A stretch of DNA of 64,000 bases from the NCBI RefSeq assembly GCF_008868125.1, contig NZ_WAAQ01000002.1:948910-1012909 (forward strand), read 5' to 3'. Positions 41,661 through 51,170 of the stretch are shown here, one piece after another (the stretch's first letter is position 1; every line of letters starts with the position of its first letter). The DNA is from Microbacterium maritypicum (GTDB lineage: Bacteria > Actinomycetota > Actinomycetes > Actinomycetales > Microbacteriaceae). Made by a program: the position numbers and the translations under genes. Below the pieces are notes generated by a model. It made no database searches. It worked only from the letters and a program-made list of their open reading frames with translations, and was not told the DNA's origin.

Positions 41661-42308
41661 GTGGGAGTCATCACCGACCACCTCGACCTCTGGGGAGAGG
41701 CACTGTGGGGAACCATCGTGCTGTTCCTGGGCGGTGGCATCATCGCGCTGGTTCTCGGACTCATCGTCGGGGCCGCGAGAGTATCGCCGGTTCCGATCGC
41801 ACGAGCCGTCGGCGGCATCTATGTGAACTGGATCCGCAACACGCCGCTCACCCTCGTCATGTTCTTCTTCGCGTTCTGCCTCCCCATCCTGCTGGGGGAG
41901 CGGGTGAACTCCCTCCTGCTGGCCGTGATCGCCCTCGGGCTCTACACCGCGACCTACGTCGCCGAGGCGCTGCGCGCCGGCATCAACACGGTGCCGGTCG
42001 GACAGGCCGAGGCCGCGCGTGCGATCGGCCTGAACTTCGGACAGGTCATGCGCTACGTGGTGCTGCCGCAGGCGACGCGCTCGGTCGTCCCGCCCATGAT
42101 GAGCGTGCTCATCGCACTCATGAAGAACACCACGGTGGCGGCGGGGTTCTCCGTCGTCAACCTCGGCACCATCCGCGCGGCGCTCAGCGAGCGCGGGGAG
42201 AACGCCCTCGTCGTCCTGCTGTGGGTCATGGTCCTGTTCGTGGTGCTGGTGCTGCTGCTCGCCTGGGTGCAGCGCGTTCTCGAGAACAAGTGGAGGATCG
42301 CGCGATGA
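41661..42308 (+). CDS. gluC: glutamate-type ABC transporter permease
   Basis: 215 residues, about five membrane helices. The permease EAA region is EALRAGINTVPVGQAEAARA followed by IGLNFGQVMRYVVLPQA. Starts at GTG with ACAGGAG upstream. Coupled to the second permease by ATGA. Forms the channel with GluD. Confidence 0.92.
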   Translation: MGVITDHLDLWGEALWGTIVLFLGGGIIALVLGLIVGAARVSPVPIARAVGGIYVNWIRNTPLTLVMFFFAFCLPILLGERVNSLLLAVIALGLYTATYVAEALRAGINTVPVGQAEAARAIGLNFGQVMRYVVLPQATRSVVPPMMSVLIALMKNTTVAAGFSVVNLGTIRAALSERGENALVVLLWVMVLFVVLVLLLAWVQRVLENKWRIAR

Positions 42309-43207
42309 GTTCCGTCCTTTTCGACGTCCCCGGCCCTCGTGCCGTCGTCCGCAACCGGCTCATCGGAGCCGCAACGGTCCTCGTCGTCCTCGCCGTGCTC
42401 GGCTGGGTCGTGTGGAGACTCTTCGCCACGGGACAGTTCTCTGCGGAGAAGTGGAACATCTTCACCTTCTCCGCGGTCTGGGTCCGGTTCGGCGAGGGAT
42501 TGGTGGCCACGCTGGCCGCATTCGCGGTCGCCGGTGTCGGATCTATCGCCCTCGGCTTCCTGCTCGGCATCGGGCGCCTGTCGGAGCACGCCTGGGTGCG
42601 TGAGCCCGTCCGGTGGATCATCGAGGTGCTGCGAGCGGTGCCCGTGCTCATCCTGATGATGCTGCTGTACTACGGCCTCCCCGTGATCGGTGTGAAGATG
42701 CCGCCGTACTGGGCCGTCGTGATCGCCCTGATCGTCTACAACGGCTCCGTGCTCGCCGAGGTGCTGCGTGCCGGCATCGAGTCGCTGCCCCGTGGGCAGA
42801 AGGAAGCCGGCTACGCGATCGGACTGCGAAAGACCGGGGTGATGTACTTCATCCTGATCCCGCAGGCCGTGCGAGCGATGATGCCGGTGATCATCGCGCA
42901 GCTCGTCGTCGCGCTGAAGGACACCGCGCTCGGGTTCATCATCACGTACCAGGAGCTCCTCTACGTCATCAACCAGATCGGCAACCAGGCGCCCTACGGG
43001 TCGCCGCTGATCCCCGCGGCGATCGTCGGCGGATCGATGTACGTGGCCGTGTGTCTGCTGCTGTCCTACATCGCCTACCGCCTGCAGCGTCGGGCCAAGC
43101 GCTCGCCGAAGGCCGGGCCGGCGGTGCCGGATCCCCGTCAGCACGGCGGCGAGACGAACACCTCGCTCATCGTCCTGCAGGGAGACGGGTCCGAGAAGAC
43201 GCGTTGA
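42305..43207 (+). CDS. gluD: glutamate-type ABC transporter permease
   Basis: 300 residues: N-terminal helix, HisM-type core with EVLRAGIESLPRGQKEAGYA and IGLRKTGVMYFILIPQAVRA, and a polar C-terminal tail of about 40 residues (RRAKRSPKAGPAVPDPRQHG). Its ATG overlaps the gluC stop. Completes the four-gene importer. Confidence 0.92.
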   Translation: MSSVLFDVPGPRAVVRNRLIGAATVLVVLAVLGWVVWRLFATGQFSAEKWNIFTFSAVWVRFGEGLVATLAAFAVAGVGSIALGFLLGIGRLSEHAWVREPVRWIIEVLRAVPVLILMMLLYYGLPVIGVKMPPYWAVVIALIVYNGSVLAEVLRAGIESLPRGQKEAGYAIGLRKTGVMYFILIPQAVRAMMPVIIAQLVVALKDTALGFIITYQELLYVINQIGNQAPYGSPLIPAAIVGGSMYVAVCLLLSYIAYRLQRRAKRSPKAGPAVPDPRQHGGETNTSLIVLQGDGSEKTR

Positions 43208-43235
43208 TCCGCGAAAGGGACCCACGTGCCCCCGG

Positions 43236-43241
43236 TAGACT
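43236..43241 (+). promoter_or_regulatory. leaderless-type -10 box of pheS
   Basis: TAGACT ends eight bases before the GTG at 43250. An in-frame GTG at 43226 would precede the box and is rejected. Confidence 0.5.
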
Positions 43242-43249
43242 CGATTCTC

Positions 43250-44290
43250 GTGTCAGAGTCTCCTGAAATCACCCCGGAAGCGGTCGAAGCCGCTGTCGCC
43301 GACGCCCTCACGGCGATCGCCGCAGCCGCCGACACCGCCGAGCTGAAAGCGGCTCGCGCCGCACACGTCGCCGACGGATCGCCGCTCGCGGTCCTGAACG
43401 CCTCGATGCGCCAGGTCGCCCCCGAGAACAAGGCCGCGTTCGGCAAGCTCGTGGGTCAGGGGAGAGGGCAGGTGACCCAGGCGCTGGCCGCGAAGGAGGC
43501 CGAGCTCGCCGAGGCCGAGGTCGCCGCGCGACTCGAGGCCGAGCGTGTCGACATCACCGCCGTGCCCTCGCGCACGCGGGTCGGCGCGCGCCACCCGCTC
43601 ACCCTCCTGCAGGACCAGGTCTGCGACATCTTCGTCGGCATGGGCTGGGAGATCGCGGAGGGGCCGGAGCTCGAGCACGAGTGGTTCAACTTCGATGCCC
43701 TGAACTTCGACGTCGACCACCCTGCCCGTCAGGAGCAGGACACGTTCTACGTCGACCCGACCTCGCGCCACCTCGTGATGCGCACGCACACGAGCCCCGT
43801 GCAGGTGCGCTCGATGCTTGACCGCGAGGTGCCGATCTACGTGCTGTGCCCAGGACGGGTGTACCGCACCGACGAGTTCGACGCCACGCACCTTCCGGTG
43901 TTCACCCAGTTCGAGGGTCTCGTGATCGACAAGGGCATCACGATGGCACACCTCAAGGGCACGCTCGACCACTTCGCCAAGCAGCTCTTCGGCCCCGAGG
44001 CCGAGACGCGCTTCCGCACCAACTACTTCCCCTTCACCGAGCCCTCCGCCGAGCTCGACCTGTGGCACCCGACCTTCAAGGGCGGCGCGCGCTGGATCGA
44101 GTGGGGTGGCTGCGGCATGGTCAACCCGAACGTGCTGCGCGCCGCCGGGATCGACCCCGAGGTGTACAGCGGCTTCGCGTTCGGCATGGGCATCGAGCGA
44201 GGACTGATGTTCCGCAGCGACGTCCAGGACATGCGCGACATGGCCGAGGGCGATGTCCGATTCAGCGAGCAGTACGGGATGGTGGTGTGA
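43250..44290 (+). CDS. pheS: phenylalanyl-tRNA synthetase alpha subunit
   Basis: 346 residues. N-terminal coiled coil (1-100) for tRNA contact, then the class II catalytic domain: HPLTLLQDQVCDIFVGMGWE, motif 2 region PGRVYRTDEFDATHLPVFTQ and motif 3 GFAFGMGIERGLMF. Works as a heterotetramer with PheT. Its stop overlaps the pheT start by one base (TGATG). Confidence 0.97.
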   Translation: MSESPEITPEAVEAAVADALTAIAAAADTAELKAARAAHVADGSPLAVLNASMRQVAPENKAAFGKLVGQGRGQVTQALAAKEAELAEAEVAARLEAERVDITAVPSRTRVGARHPLTLLQDQVCDIFVGMGWEIAEGPELEHEWFNFDALNFDVDHPARQEQDTFYVDPTSRHLVMRTHTSPVQVRSMLDREVPIYVLCPGRVYRTDEFDATHLPVFTQFEGLVIDKGITMAHLKGTLDHFAKQLFGPEAETRFRTNYFPFTEPSAELDLWHPTFKGGARWIEWGGCGMVNPNVLRAAGIDPEVYSGFAFGMGIERGLMFRSDVQDMRDMAEGDVRFSEQYGMVV

Positions 44291-46800
44291 TGCGCGTCCC
44301 GCTTTCGTGGTTGCGTGAGTACGTCGATCTGGCAGCGGATGCCACGCCCGAGGATGTCCTCGCGGCACTGGTGACCGTCGGCTTCGAGGAAGAGGACGTG
44401 CACCGCTTCGACATCACGGGTCCCGTGGTCGTCGGGCAGGTCGTCTCGCTCGACGCCGAACCGCAGTCCAACGGCAAGACCATCAACTGGTGCCAGGTCG
44501 ATGTCGGCGAAGAGCACGGTGGCATCCGCGGCATCGTCTGCGGCGCGCACAACTTCGTTGCCGGCGACAAGGTCGTCGTGACGCTCCCCGGCGCCGTGCT
44601 GCCCGGTCCGTTCCCGATCGCCGCGCGCAAGACCTACGGTCACGTGTCCGACGGCATGATCGCCTCGGCCCGCGAGCTCGGCCTCGGGGATGAGCACAAC
44701 GGCATCGTCGTGCTCTCGGACCTCGGCATCGATGCGCCTGTCGGCACCGACGCGATCGCGCTGCTCGGTCTCGACGACGTCGCGGTGGAGATCAACGTCA
44801 CACCCGACCGCGGCTACGCCTTCTCCCTGCGCGGCGTCGCCCGCGAGTACTCGCACGCCACCGGAGCGACCTTCCGCGACCCTGCTGAGCGTGATTTCGC
44901 CGAGCTGCAGCCCGGCAGTGGACACACCACCGTCGTCGAGGACGTCGCCCCCGTGCGCGGGAACATCGGCGCGAGCGAGTTCGTGACGCGCGTCGTCCGG
45001 GGCGTCGACCCCTCGCGTCCGACGCCGCCGTGGATGGTCGCGCGGCTCAGCCTCGCGGGCATGCGCTCGTTGGGCGTGCTGATCGACATCACCAACTACG
45101 TCATGCTCGAGTTGGGTCAGCCGCTGCACGGCTACGACCTCGACAAGCTCGCCGGCGGCATCACCGTTCGTCGCGCGAACCCCGGCGAGAAGATGACCAC
45201 CCTCGACGGTGTCGAGCGCACGCTGCACGTCGAAGACCTCCTCATCACCGACGAGTCCGGCCCGATCGGCCTCGCCGGCGTCATGGGCGGTGGCACGACC
45301 GAGATGAGCGACACCACGCGGAACGTGCTGATCGAGGCCGCGAACTTCGACCCGACGACCATCGCCCGGTCGGCGCGCCGGCACAAGCTGCCCAGCGAGG
45401 CGTCCAAGCGCTTCGAGCGCGGCGTCGACCCGCTGATCCCCTTCGTCGCCGCCCGCCGTGCCGCCGACCTCATGGTCGAGCTCGCCGGAGGCACGCTCAC
45501 CGAAGAGGGCGGCGCACTGTTCGCCGAGGTCTTCGTCAGCGAGATCGAGCTTCCCGCCGGCTTCGTGCAGGGGCTCATCGGCGTCGACTACACCGACGAC
45601 GAGATCACCGGCGCACTGACCACCATCGGCGCCGATGTCACCGCGTCGGAGGAGGGTTCCGGCTGGACCGTGATCCCGCCGACCTGGCGCCCCGACCTCA
45701 CCGACAAGTGGACGCTGGCCGAGGAGGTCGCCCGCATCCACGGGCTCGACCGCATCCCCTCGGTGCTGCCGACGCCTCCGTCCGGCCGCGGACTCACGGC
45801 GCACCAGCAGGGTCGCCGCCGGGTGGCCGATGCGCTGGCCGCAGCGGGGCTCGTCGAGACGCCGTCATTCCCGTTCACCACCGATGTGCAGAACGACCTG
45901 CACGGATCCGCCTCGGGCGCGCACCTGCCCAGCATCCGTCTGGCGAACCCGCTCGACGGGCAGGCTCCGTACCTGCGTCGATCGCTCATCCCGGGCCTGC
46001 TGCAGACCGCGCACCGCAACATCTCGCGGGGTCTCACCGACCTCGCGATCTTCGAGACGGGTGTCGTCTTCCTGCCGGAGCCCGGAGTGGATTACGGCAC
46101 GGAAGACGTGCCGCCGCTGGGCGAGCGTCCGTCCGACGAGACCCTCGCGCAGTTGAACGCCTCCATCCCGCCGCAGCACCGGTTCATCTCGGCGCTGCTG
46201 ACCGGTAACGTCGCCCCGCGCCAGCCCGGTCGCCCTGCCGAGGCCGCCGGGCTCGTCGAGGCGCTGGATGCCGTCCGCGTGATCGCGGCAGCGGCCGGCG
46301 TCGAGATCGACGTCGTGCAGGCCGAGCGTGCGGCACTCCACCCCGGACGCACAGGATCGCTCCTGGTCGCGGGCGAAGAGGTCGGCTACGTCGGCGAGCT
46401 GCACCCCGCCGTGGCCGAAGGGGCCGACCTCCCCGGGCGTGCGACCGTGTTCGAGCTCGATCTCGACCGCATCCTGTCGCTCGCCGGTGGTCGCGTCGTC
46501 GCGGCATCGCTGTCGACGTTCCCCGCCGCCACGCAGGACGTCTCGCTCACACTGCCCGCCGAAGTTCCGGCCGCAGATGTGCAGGCCGCCCTCGCCGAGG
46601 GAGCCGGTGCACTGTTGGAGTCGGTGCGTCTCGTGGACGACTATCGCGGAGACGGCGTGCCGGAGGGTTCCAAGAGCCTCACCTTCGCTCTGCGATTCCG
46701 CGCCGACGATCGCACCCTCACGGCGGCCGAGGCCACCGCGGCCAAGCTCGCGGGTGTCGACGTCGCCGCGCAGCGATTCGGAGCAGCGCTCCGCGACTGA
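44290..46800 (+). CDS. pheT: phenylalanyl-tRNA synthetase beta subunit
   Basis: 836 residues. Domains in order: N-terminal B1 (MRVPLSWLREYVDLA), OB-type tRNA-binding domain (about 40-150), B3/B4 editing domain, B5 (ELPAGFVQGLIGVDYTDDEI), the inactive catalytic-like domain, and C-terminal FDX-ACB (STFPAATQDVSLTLP to the end). Length is normal. A terminator-like hairpin follows. Confidence 0.97.
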   Translation: MRVPLSWLREYVDLAADATPEDVLAALVTVGFEEEDVHRFDITGPVVVGQVVSLDAEPQSNGKTINWCQVDVGEEHGGIRGIVCGAHNFVAGDKVVVTLPGAVLPGPFPIAARKTYGHVSDGMIASARELGLGDEHNGIVVLSDLGIDAPVGTDAIALLGLDDVAVEINVTPDRGYAFSLRGVAREYSHATGATFRDPAERDFAELQPGSGHTTVVEDVAPVRGNIGASEFVTRVVRGVDPSRPTPPWMVARLSLAGMRSLGVLIDITNYVMLELGQPLHGYDLDKLAGGITVRRANPGEKMTTLDGVERTLHVEDLLITDESGPIGLAGVMGGGTTEMSDTTRNVLIEAANFDPTTIARSARRHKLPSEASKRFERGVDPLIPFVAARRAADLMVELAGGTLTEEGGALFAEVFVSEIELPAGFVQGLIGVDYTDDEITGALTTIGADVTASEEGSGWTVIPPTWRPDLTDKWTLAEEVARIHGLDRIPSVLPTPPSGRGLTAHQQGRRRVADALAAAGLVETPSFPFTTDVQNDLHGSASGAHLPSIRLANPLDGQAPYLRRSLIPGLLQTAHRNISRGLTDLAIFETGVVFLPEPGVDYGTEDVPPLGERPSDETLAQLNASIPPQHRFISALLTGNVAPRQPGRPAEAAGLVEALDAVRVIAAAAGVEIDVVQAERAALHPGRTGSLLVAGEEVGYVGELHPAVAEGADLPGRATVFELDLDRILSLAGGRVVAASLSTFPAATQDVSLTLPAEVPAADVQAALAEGAGALLESVRLVDDYRGDGVPEGSKSLTFALRFRADDRTLTAAEATAAKLAGVDVAAQRFGAALRD

Positions 46801-46815
46801 GCGATGTGCTGTCCC

Positions 46816-46855
46816 GGAGGGGGCCCTCTGCCCTGAGCGGAGAGGGCTTCCCTCC
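46816..46855 (+). terminator. terminator after pheST
   Basis: Nested stems GGAGGG/CCCTCC and GCCCTCT/AGAGGGC close a 40-base hairpin shortly after the pheT stop. Confidence 0.6.
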
Positions 46856-46882
46856 CGCAGCGGTTGCTGGTGGCATGGAGCC

Positions 46883-47845
46883 ATGACGAATGTTCTGATC
46901 CTCGGCGGGACGGGGTGGCTTTCCGGGCGGATCGCCCGGAGATGGCTCGAGTCCGGAGCGGCCGTGACATGTCTGGCCCGGGGCGAGCGCCTCGCGCCGG
47001 CAGGAGCGGTGCTCGTGACCGGCGACCGTGACGACCCTGGGATCTACGCCGCGCTCGCGCGGAAGGACTGGGATCACGTCGTCGACATCTCCTCTCAGGC
47101 CGCGCACGTCGTGGCAGCGGTCGAGGCTCTCGGAGACCGCACGGCGCGATGGACGTACGTGTCCTCCCTCTCGGTGTACGCCGATGACGCCACGGTCGGC
47201 GCCGATGAATCGGCGCCGCGGCATCCTGCCGCCCGCCCCGGCGACGAGTACGAGTACGGCCCGCAGAAGGCGGCGGCCGAAGACGCCGTCACGATGCTGG
47301 GGGATCGCGCGTTCATCGTGCGACCAGGACTCATCGTCGGGGACGGCGACCCCAGCGACCGCTTCGGGTACTGGGCTGCGGCATTCTCCCGAGCGGGGGA
47401 GGAGCCCGTGCTGCTGCCTCCGCTCGAGAGGCGCAGTGCGCAGGTGATCGACGTCGACGACGTGGCCGCCTACATCGTCGCCGCCACGCGGAGCGGGGTG
47501 GTCAACGCGATCGGGGACGAGCATCCCCTCGCCGAACTGCTGCAGACCGTGCGCGAGGAGGCAGGGCACACCGGGGAGACGGTGGTCGCCGACGAGGAGT
47601 GGCTGCGAGCACACGGCGTCGCGCACTGGGCCGGTCCGCTCTCGCTTCCGCTGTGGCTTCCTCCCGAGATGTCCGGCTTCATGACCCGCTCGAACAGCGC
47701 ATTCCACGACAGCGGGGGACACCTGCGCCCCCTCGCCGACACCGCGCGACGCGTCGTCGCCGACGAACGGGTGCGCGGCGTGGACAGGGAGCGCCGGGCC
47801 GGACTCACGCGGGCGCAGGAGAAGGCTCTGCTGGCCGATCGCTAG
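46883..47845 (+). CDS. NAD-dependent epimerase/dehydratase-like protein
   Basis: 320 residues, an atypical short-chain dehydrogenase. The NAD-binding loop is LILGGTGWLSGRIARRWLES. The active-site region has YVSSLSVYA and YGPQK in the YxxxK arrangement. The C-terminal part resembles the reductase-like SDR group. Substrate unknown. The ATG follows the pheT terminator; no clear promoter is seen. Its stop overlaps the -10 box of the thiamine operon. Confidence 0.82.
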   Translation: MTNVLILGGTGWLSGRIARRWLESGAAVTCLARGERLAPAGAVLVTGDRDDPGIYAALARKDWDHVVDISSQAAHVVAAVEALGDRTARWTYVSSLSVYADDATVGADESAPRHPAARPGDEYEYGPQKAAAEDAVTMLGDRAFIVRPGLIVGDGDPSDRFGYWAAAFSRAGEEPVLLPPLERRSAQVIDVDDVAAYIVAATRSGVVNAIGDEHPLAELLQTVREEAGHTGETVVADEEWLRAHGVAHWAGPLSLPLWLPPEMSGFMTRSNSAFHDSGGHLRPLADTARRVVADERVRGVDRERRAGLTRAQEKALLADR

Positions 47846-47848
47846 ACT
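47843..47848 (+). promoter_or_regulatory. -10 box of the TPP-riboswitch transcript
   Basis: TAGACT overlaps the epimerase stop codon; transcription would start close to the 5' edge of the riboswitch at 47856. Confidence 0.45.
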
Positions 47849-47855
47849 GCGAGCA

Positions 47856-47934
47856 GTGACACGGGTGCCGCAATCCGCGGCTGAGAACAGACCCGTCGAA
47901 CCTGATCTAGTTCGTACTAGCGAAGGGATGTCGC
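47856..47934 (+). ncRNA. TPP riboswitch (THI element)
   Basis: Conserved THI-box pieces in order: ACGGGTGC, CTGAGA, ACCCGT, GAACCTGATCTAG and CGAAGGGATG. P1 can form between GTGAC (47856-47860) and GTCGC (47930-47934). The GAAGGG ribosome binding site lies inside the closing region, two bases from the thiM ATG, so control is probably at translation initiation: bound TPP hides the site. Confidence 0.93.
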
Positions 47935-47935
47935 G

Positions 47936-48784
47936 ATGAGCGATCTTCTGCGTCCTGAAACCACCCACGACCTCGCCGGCGATGCCGCGACCCTGCTGGG
48001 GGTGCTGCGAGAAGCGCCCCCGTTGACGCACTGCATCACCAACGCGGTCGTCACCGGGTTCACCGCCAACGTCCTGCTGGCTCTCGGTGCCGCTCCCGCC
48101 ATGGTCGACATCGTCGATGAGGCGGGGATGTTCGCCGGCGTCGCCTCCGGGGTGCTGATCAACCTGGGGACACCCACGCCCGAACAGCGCGCGGCCACTC
48201 TGGAGGCCGTCGCCGGTGCCGTCGCGTCCGGCACACCCTGGGTGCTCGACCCGGTCGCGATCGGCGCGCTCCCGGTTCGTACCGCACTCGCCCATCAGCT
48301 CGTCGGGCACCGCCCCACCGCGATCCGCGGCAACGCCTCCGAGATCCTGGCCCTCGCGGGGCTGAGCGCGGGCGGTCGCGGGGTGGATGCCACCGACAGC
48401 ACGGACTCCGCGGCCGATGCAGCCCTCTCGCTGGCTCGGAGCACGGGCGGCGTCGTCGCGGTCTCGGGGCCGGTCGACCTCATCACCGACGGGGAGCGGG
48501 TGCTGCGCGTGTCCAACGGTCACGAACTGCTGACCCGAGTGACCGGCGGAGGCTGCGCTCTCGGTGCGGTAATGGCCGCCTTCCTCGGAGCGGCCAGCGC
48601 GACGACGCATGACGCGCTCAGTGCCGTGGCCTCGGCGAGCCTGGTCTACACGATCGCGGCGGAACGAGCGGCGGCGGTATCGGCAGGGCCCGGCAGCTTC
48701 GCCGTCGCCCTGCTGGATGCGCTCGCCGCGGTGAGCGCCGACGACATCCGAGCCGCTGCACGCGTCGAAGGCGGTGCCCTGTGA
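47936..48784 (+). CDS. thiM: hydroxyethylthiazole kinase
   Basis: Salvages the thiazole moiety of thiamine. 282 residues. Ribokinase-like fold: [20 protein letters not shown] near the N-terminus, [14 protein letters not shown] in the middle and [17 protein letters not shown] with the catalytic cysteine near the C-terminus. It is under the TPP riboswitch and coupled to the next gene by GTGA. Confidence 0.96.
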   Translation: MSDLLRPETTHDLAGDAATLLGVLREAPPLTHCITNAVVTGFTANVLLALGAAPAMVDIVDEAGMFAGVASGVLINLGTPTPEQRAATLEAVAGAVASGTPWVLDPVAIGALPVRTALAHQLVGHRPTAIRGNASEILALAGLSAGGRGVDATDSTDSAADAALSLARSTGGVVAVSGPVDLITDGERVLRVSNGHELLTRVTGGGCALGAVMAAFLGAASATTHDALSAVASASLVYTIAAERAAAVSAGPGSFAVALLDALAAVSADDIRAAARVEGGAL

Positions 48785-50931
48785 ACGCCGATCTCTCGCT
48801 CTACCTCGTCACGGACGCGGCGCTCTGCGGAGACCGTGGCGTCGTCGAGACCGTCCGCCGCGCGGTCGACGGCGGCGTGCGCATCGTGCAGCTTCGCGAC
48901 AAGGACGCGACCGACGCCGAGACGGTCGATCAGCTGCTGGCACTGTCGCAGGCGATCGACGGCCGCGCTCTTCTGGTCGTGAACGATCGGTTGGATGCCG
49001 CCGTGGCCGCTCGCGAGCGCGGCGCACGGGTCGACGGCGTGCATCTCGGACAGGGTGATGCCTCGGTGCTGCGTGCACGCGAGGTACTCGGACCGGAGGC
49101 TCTGATCGGCCTCACCGCGAACAGCCCGGCGCACCTCGACGCGGTCGAGGCTCTGCCCTCCGGCACGGTCGACTACCTGGGCGTCGGGGTGATCCGTCCG
49201 ACCACCACCAAACCGGATCACCCTGCCCCTCTCGGCGTGGAGGGCTTTCGCGGTCTCGTGTCGCGAAGCGCGCTGCCGTGCGTGGCGATCGGCGGGGTCG
49301 GCATGGATGACACCGAGGCCCTTCGTGAGGCCGGTGCGGCGGGGCTCGCCGTGGTCTCGGCGCTGTGTGCCGCCGACGATCCCGCCACCACCGCCCGGCA
49401 GTTCCGGCGACGCTGGCTCAGCGGCTCCGTCCCGAGGGTGCTCAGCATCGCCGGAAGCGACCCCTCGGGAGGCGCGGGCGTCCAGGCCGACCTCAAGTCC
49501 ATCGCCGCCAACGGCGGATACGGCATGGCCGTGCTCACGGCGCTGACCGCGCAGAACACGCGGGGAGTGCGAGCGGTGCACGTTCCGCCCGTGGAGTTCC
49601 TCCGCGCGCAGCTCGACGCGGTCTCGGACGACATCGTGATCGATGCCGTGAAGATCGGGATGCTGGCCGACGCCGACGTCATCCGCGCGGTGGGAGCCTG
49701 GCTCGACGCTGTGCGTCCGCCCGTCGTCGTGCTCGATCCCGTGATGGTGGCGACCTCGGGGGACCGACTGCTGGATCCGGACGCCGAACGGGCGCTGCGC
49801 GATCTCCTCGCACTGTCGACGCTCGTGACCCCGAACCTCGCCGAGCTGGCGGTGCTCGCCGGGCGCGACCTCGCCGACTGGAACGACGCGATCTCCGCGG
49901 CCGAGCAGCTCTCCGCCGAGGTGGGAGCAGCCGTGCTCGTCAAGGGTGGCCACCTTCCCGGCGACGAGGCCCCCGATGCGCTGGTCGATGCGCGGCGAGG
50001 GCTGCGCCAGGAGTTCATCGCTCCCCGGATCCCGACCCGGAACACGCACGGCACCGGCTGCTCGCTGTCGTCCGCGCTCGCGACCCTGCTCGCTCGTGGT
50101 GAAGAGCCCGGAGATGCCGTCAGCGCCGCGCGGGACTGGCTCCGCGAGTCCCTGCGCGCAGGAGACGCACTGCGCGTGGGTCGTGGACACGGGCCGATCA
50201 ACCACTTCGCCGGACTCTGGGAACGTGGGGGAGCCGAGACCCGACCCGCGGCGGGCGAGGTCGCCACGGAATGGTGGCGGGGCATCGCCGCGATCCGCAC
50301 GGGCATCGCGGAGCTGCCGTTCATCCGCGCGCTCGCCGACGGGACGCTGGAGCGCGCGCCGTTCCTGTTCTACCTCGCGCAGGACGCGCTGTATCTTCGG
50401 GAGTACGCGCGTGTGCTCGCTGAGGCGGCCCGGCTGGCACCGACATCCGACGAGCAGGCCTTCTGGGCGGACTCCGCCCGCGGCTCCATCGTGGGCGAAC
50501 TCGAGCTGCACGCCTCATGGCTCACCCCCTCGCACGGCGTGAGTGCGGCCACCTTCGCCGCAGAGCCGGCGCCCGCGACGACCGCATACCTCGACCATCT
50601 GCGCTCCGTCGCGTTCGGCGGCGACTATGCGGAGATCATCGCCGCTGTCCTCCCGTGCTTCTGGCTCTACACCGATCTCGGGCGGCGCCTGCACGCGGGG
50701 GAGTTCGGGGAGTACGCGCGAGATGCGGGGCATCCGTACGCCTCGTGGCTCGCGACGTACGCGGATCCGGCATTCGAGGAGGCCACACGGACGGCGATCG
50801 CCTACGTCGCCGACGCCGCGGCACAGGCGGATCCTGGAACACGGGCACGCATGCGCCGGGCGTTCGAGGCGTCGAGCGCGCACGAGCTGGCGTTCTTCGC
50901 TGCGCCGATGGAGCCGCAGCGTCTCAGATGA
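48781..50931 (+). CDS. thiED: trifunctional ThiE-ThiD-TenA thiamine synthesis/salvage protein
   Basis: 716 residues from GTG, three enzymes in one chain. ThiE (1-216, thiamine phosphate synthase): [18 protein letters not shown] and [14 protein letters not shown]. ThiD (217-495, HMP and HMP-P kinase): [20 protein letters not shown] and [16 protein letters not shown]. TenA (496-716, aminopyrimidine aminohydrolase): [20 protein letters not shown], catalytic cysteine in [14 protein letters not shown] and C-terminal glutamate in SAHELAFF. All active-site regions look intact. ThiE-ThiD-TenA fusions are known in corynebacteria. Confidence 0.95.
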   Translation: MNADLSLYLVTDAALCGDRGVVETVRRAVDGGVRIVQLRDKDATDAETVDQLLALSQAIDGRALLVVNDRLDAAVAARERGARVDGVHLGQGDASVLRAREVLGPEALIGLTANSPAHLDAVEALPSGTVDYLGVGVIRPTTTKPDHPAPLGVEGFRGLVSRSALPCVAIGGVGMDDTEALREAGAAGLAVVSALCAADDPATTARQFRRRWLSGSVPRVLSIAGSDPSGGAGVQADLKSIAANGGYGMAVLTALTAQNTRGVRAVHVPPVEFLRAQLDAVSDDIVIDAVKIGMLADADVIRAVGAWLDAVRPPVVVLDPVMVATSGDRLLDPDAERALRDLLALSTLVTPNLAELAVLAGRDLADWNDAISAAEQLSAEVGAAVLVKGGHLPGDEAPDALVDARRGLRQEFIAPRIPTRNTHGTGCSLSSALATLLARGEEPGDAVSAARDWLRESLRAGDALRVGRGHGPINHFAGLWERGGAETRPAAGEVATEWWRGIAAIRTGIAELPFIRALADGTLERAPFLFYLAQDALYLREYARVLAEAARLAPTSDEQAFWADSARGSIVGELELHASWLTPSHGVSAATFAAEPAPATTAYLDHLRSVAFGGDYAEIIAAVLPCFWLYTDLGRRLHAGEFGEYARDAGHPYASWLATYADPAFEEATRTAIAYVADAAAQADPGTRARMRRAFEASSAHELAFFAAPMEPQRLR

Positions 50932-50941
50932 CGGAGCGGAT

Positions 50942-50971
50942 TTGCGGTGGCCGCCGGGGCCGCGCTACTGT
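50942..50971 (+). promoter_or_regulatory. promoter of the arginine leader ORF
   Basis: TTGCGG, an 18-base spacer and TACTGT, which ends six bases before the leader ATG at 50978. The transcript would be leaderless. Confidence 0.55.
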
Positions 50972-50977
50972 CGCGAC

Positions 50978-51058
50978 ATGCCTTCGGCCGCCACCGCTTC
51001 TTCGACGCTCGCTCCGAGCGTCATCGCTGTGCGCCGACGCCGCGGCCGCCGACTGTAG
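50978..51058 (+). CDS. arginine-rich leader peptide upstream of argC (candidate attenuator)
   Basis: 26 codons, ATG to TAG. The last third reads VRRRRGRRL: six arginine codons (CGC or CGA) in a stretch of seven. Promoter spacing matches the leaderless genes of the window. The following 110 bp contain a stem GGCGG-T-CGA...TCG-CCGCC (51089-51114). GGCGG could instead pair with CCGCC inside the arginine codons. A control region in which ribosome stalling at arginine codons sets arg operon expression is inferred, not shown. Confidence 0.6.
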   Translation: MPSAATASSTLAPSVIAVRRRRGRRL

Positions 51059-51088
51059 GCGACCCCGCCCTCCTGCCTGTGCCCGCAC

Positions 51089-51114
51089 GGCGGTCGAGTG
51101 CCGGTGTCGCCGCC
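51089..51114 (+). promoter_or_regulatory. hairpin between the leader ORF and argC
   Basis: GGCGG (51089-51093) pairs with CCGCC (51110-51114) and CGA with TCG, with one bulged T and a nine-base loop. No T-tract follows. The same GGCGG can pair with CCGCC at 51046-51050 in the leader codons. Confidence 0.4.
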
Positions 51115-51158
51115 TCCGGCCCCGTCCCCGGCCCCGATTTCCTCGCGGGCCCGACCGT

Positions 51159-51164
51159 TAAGGT
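51159..51164 (+). promoter_or_regulatory. leaderless -10 box of argC
   Basis: TAAGGT ends six bases before the ATG at 51171. The -35 region is poor. If active it would bypass the leader peptide. Confidence 0.45.
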
Positions 51165-51170
51165 AGAAGC

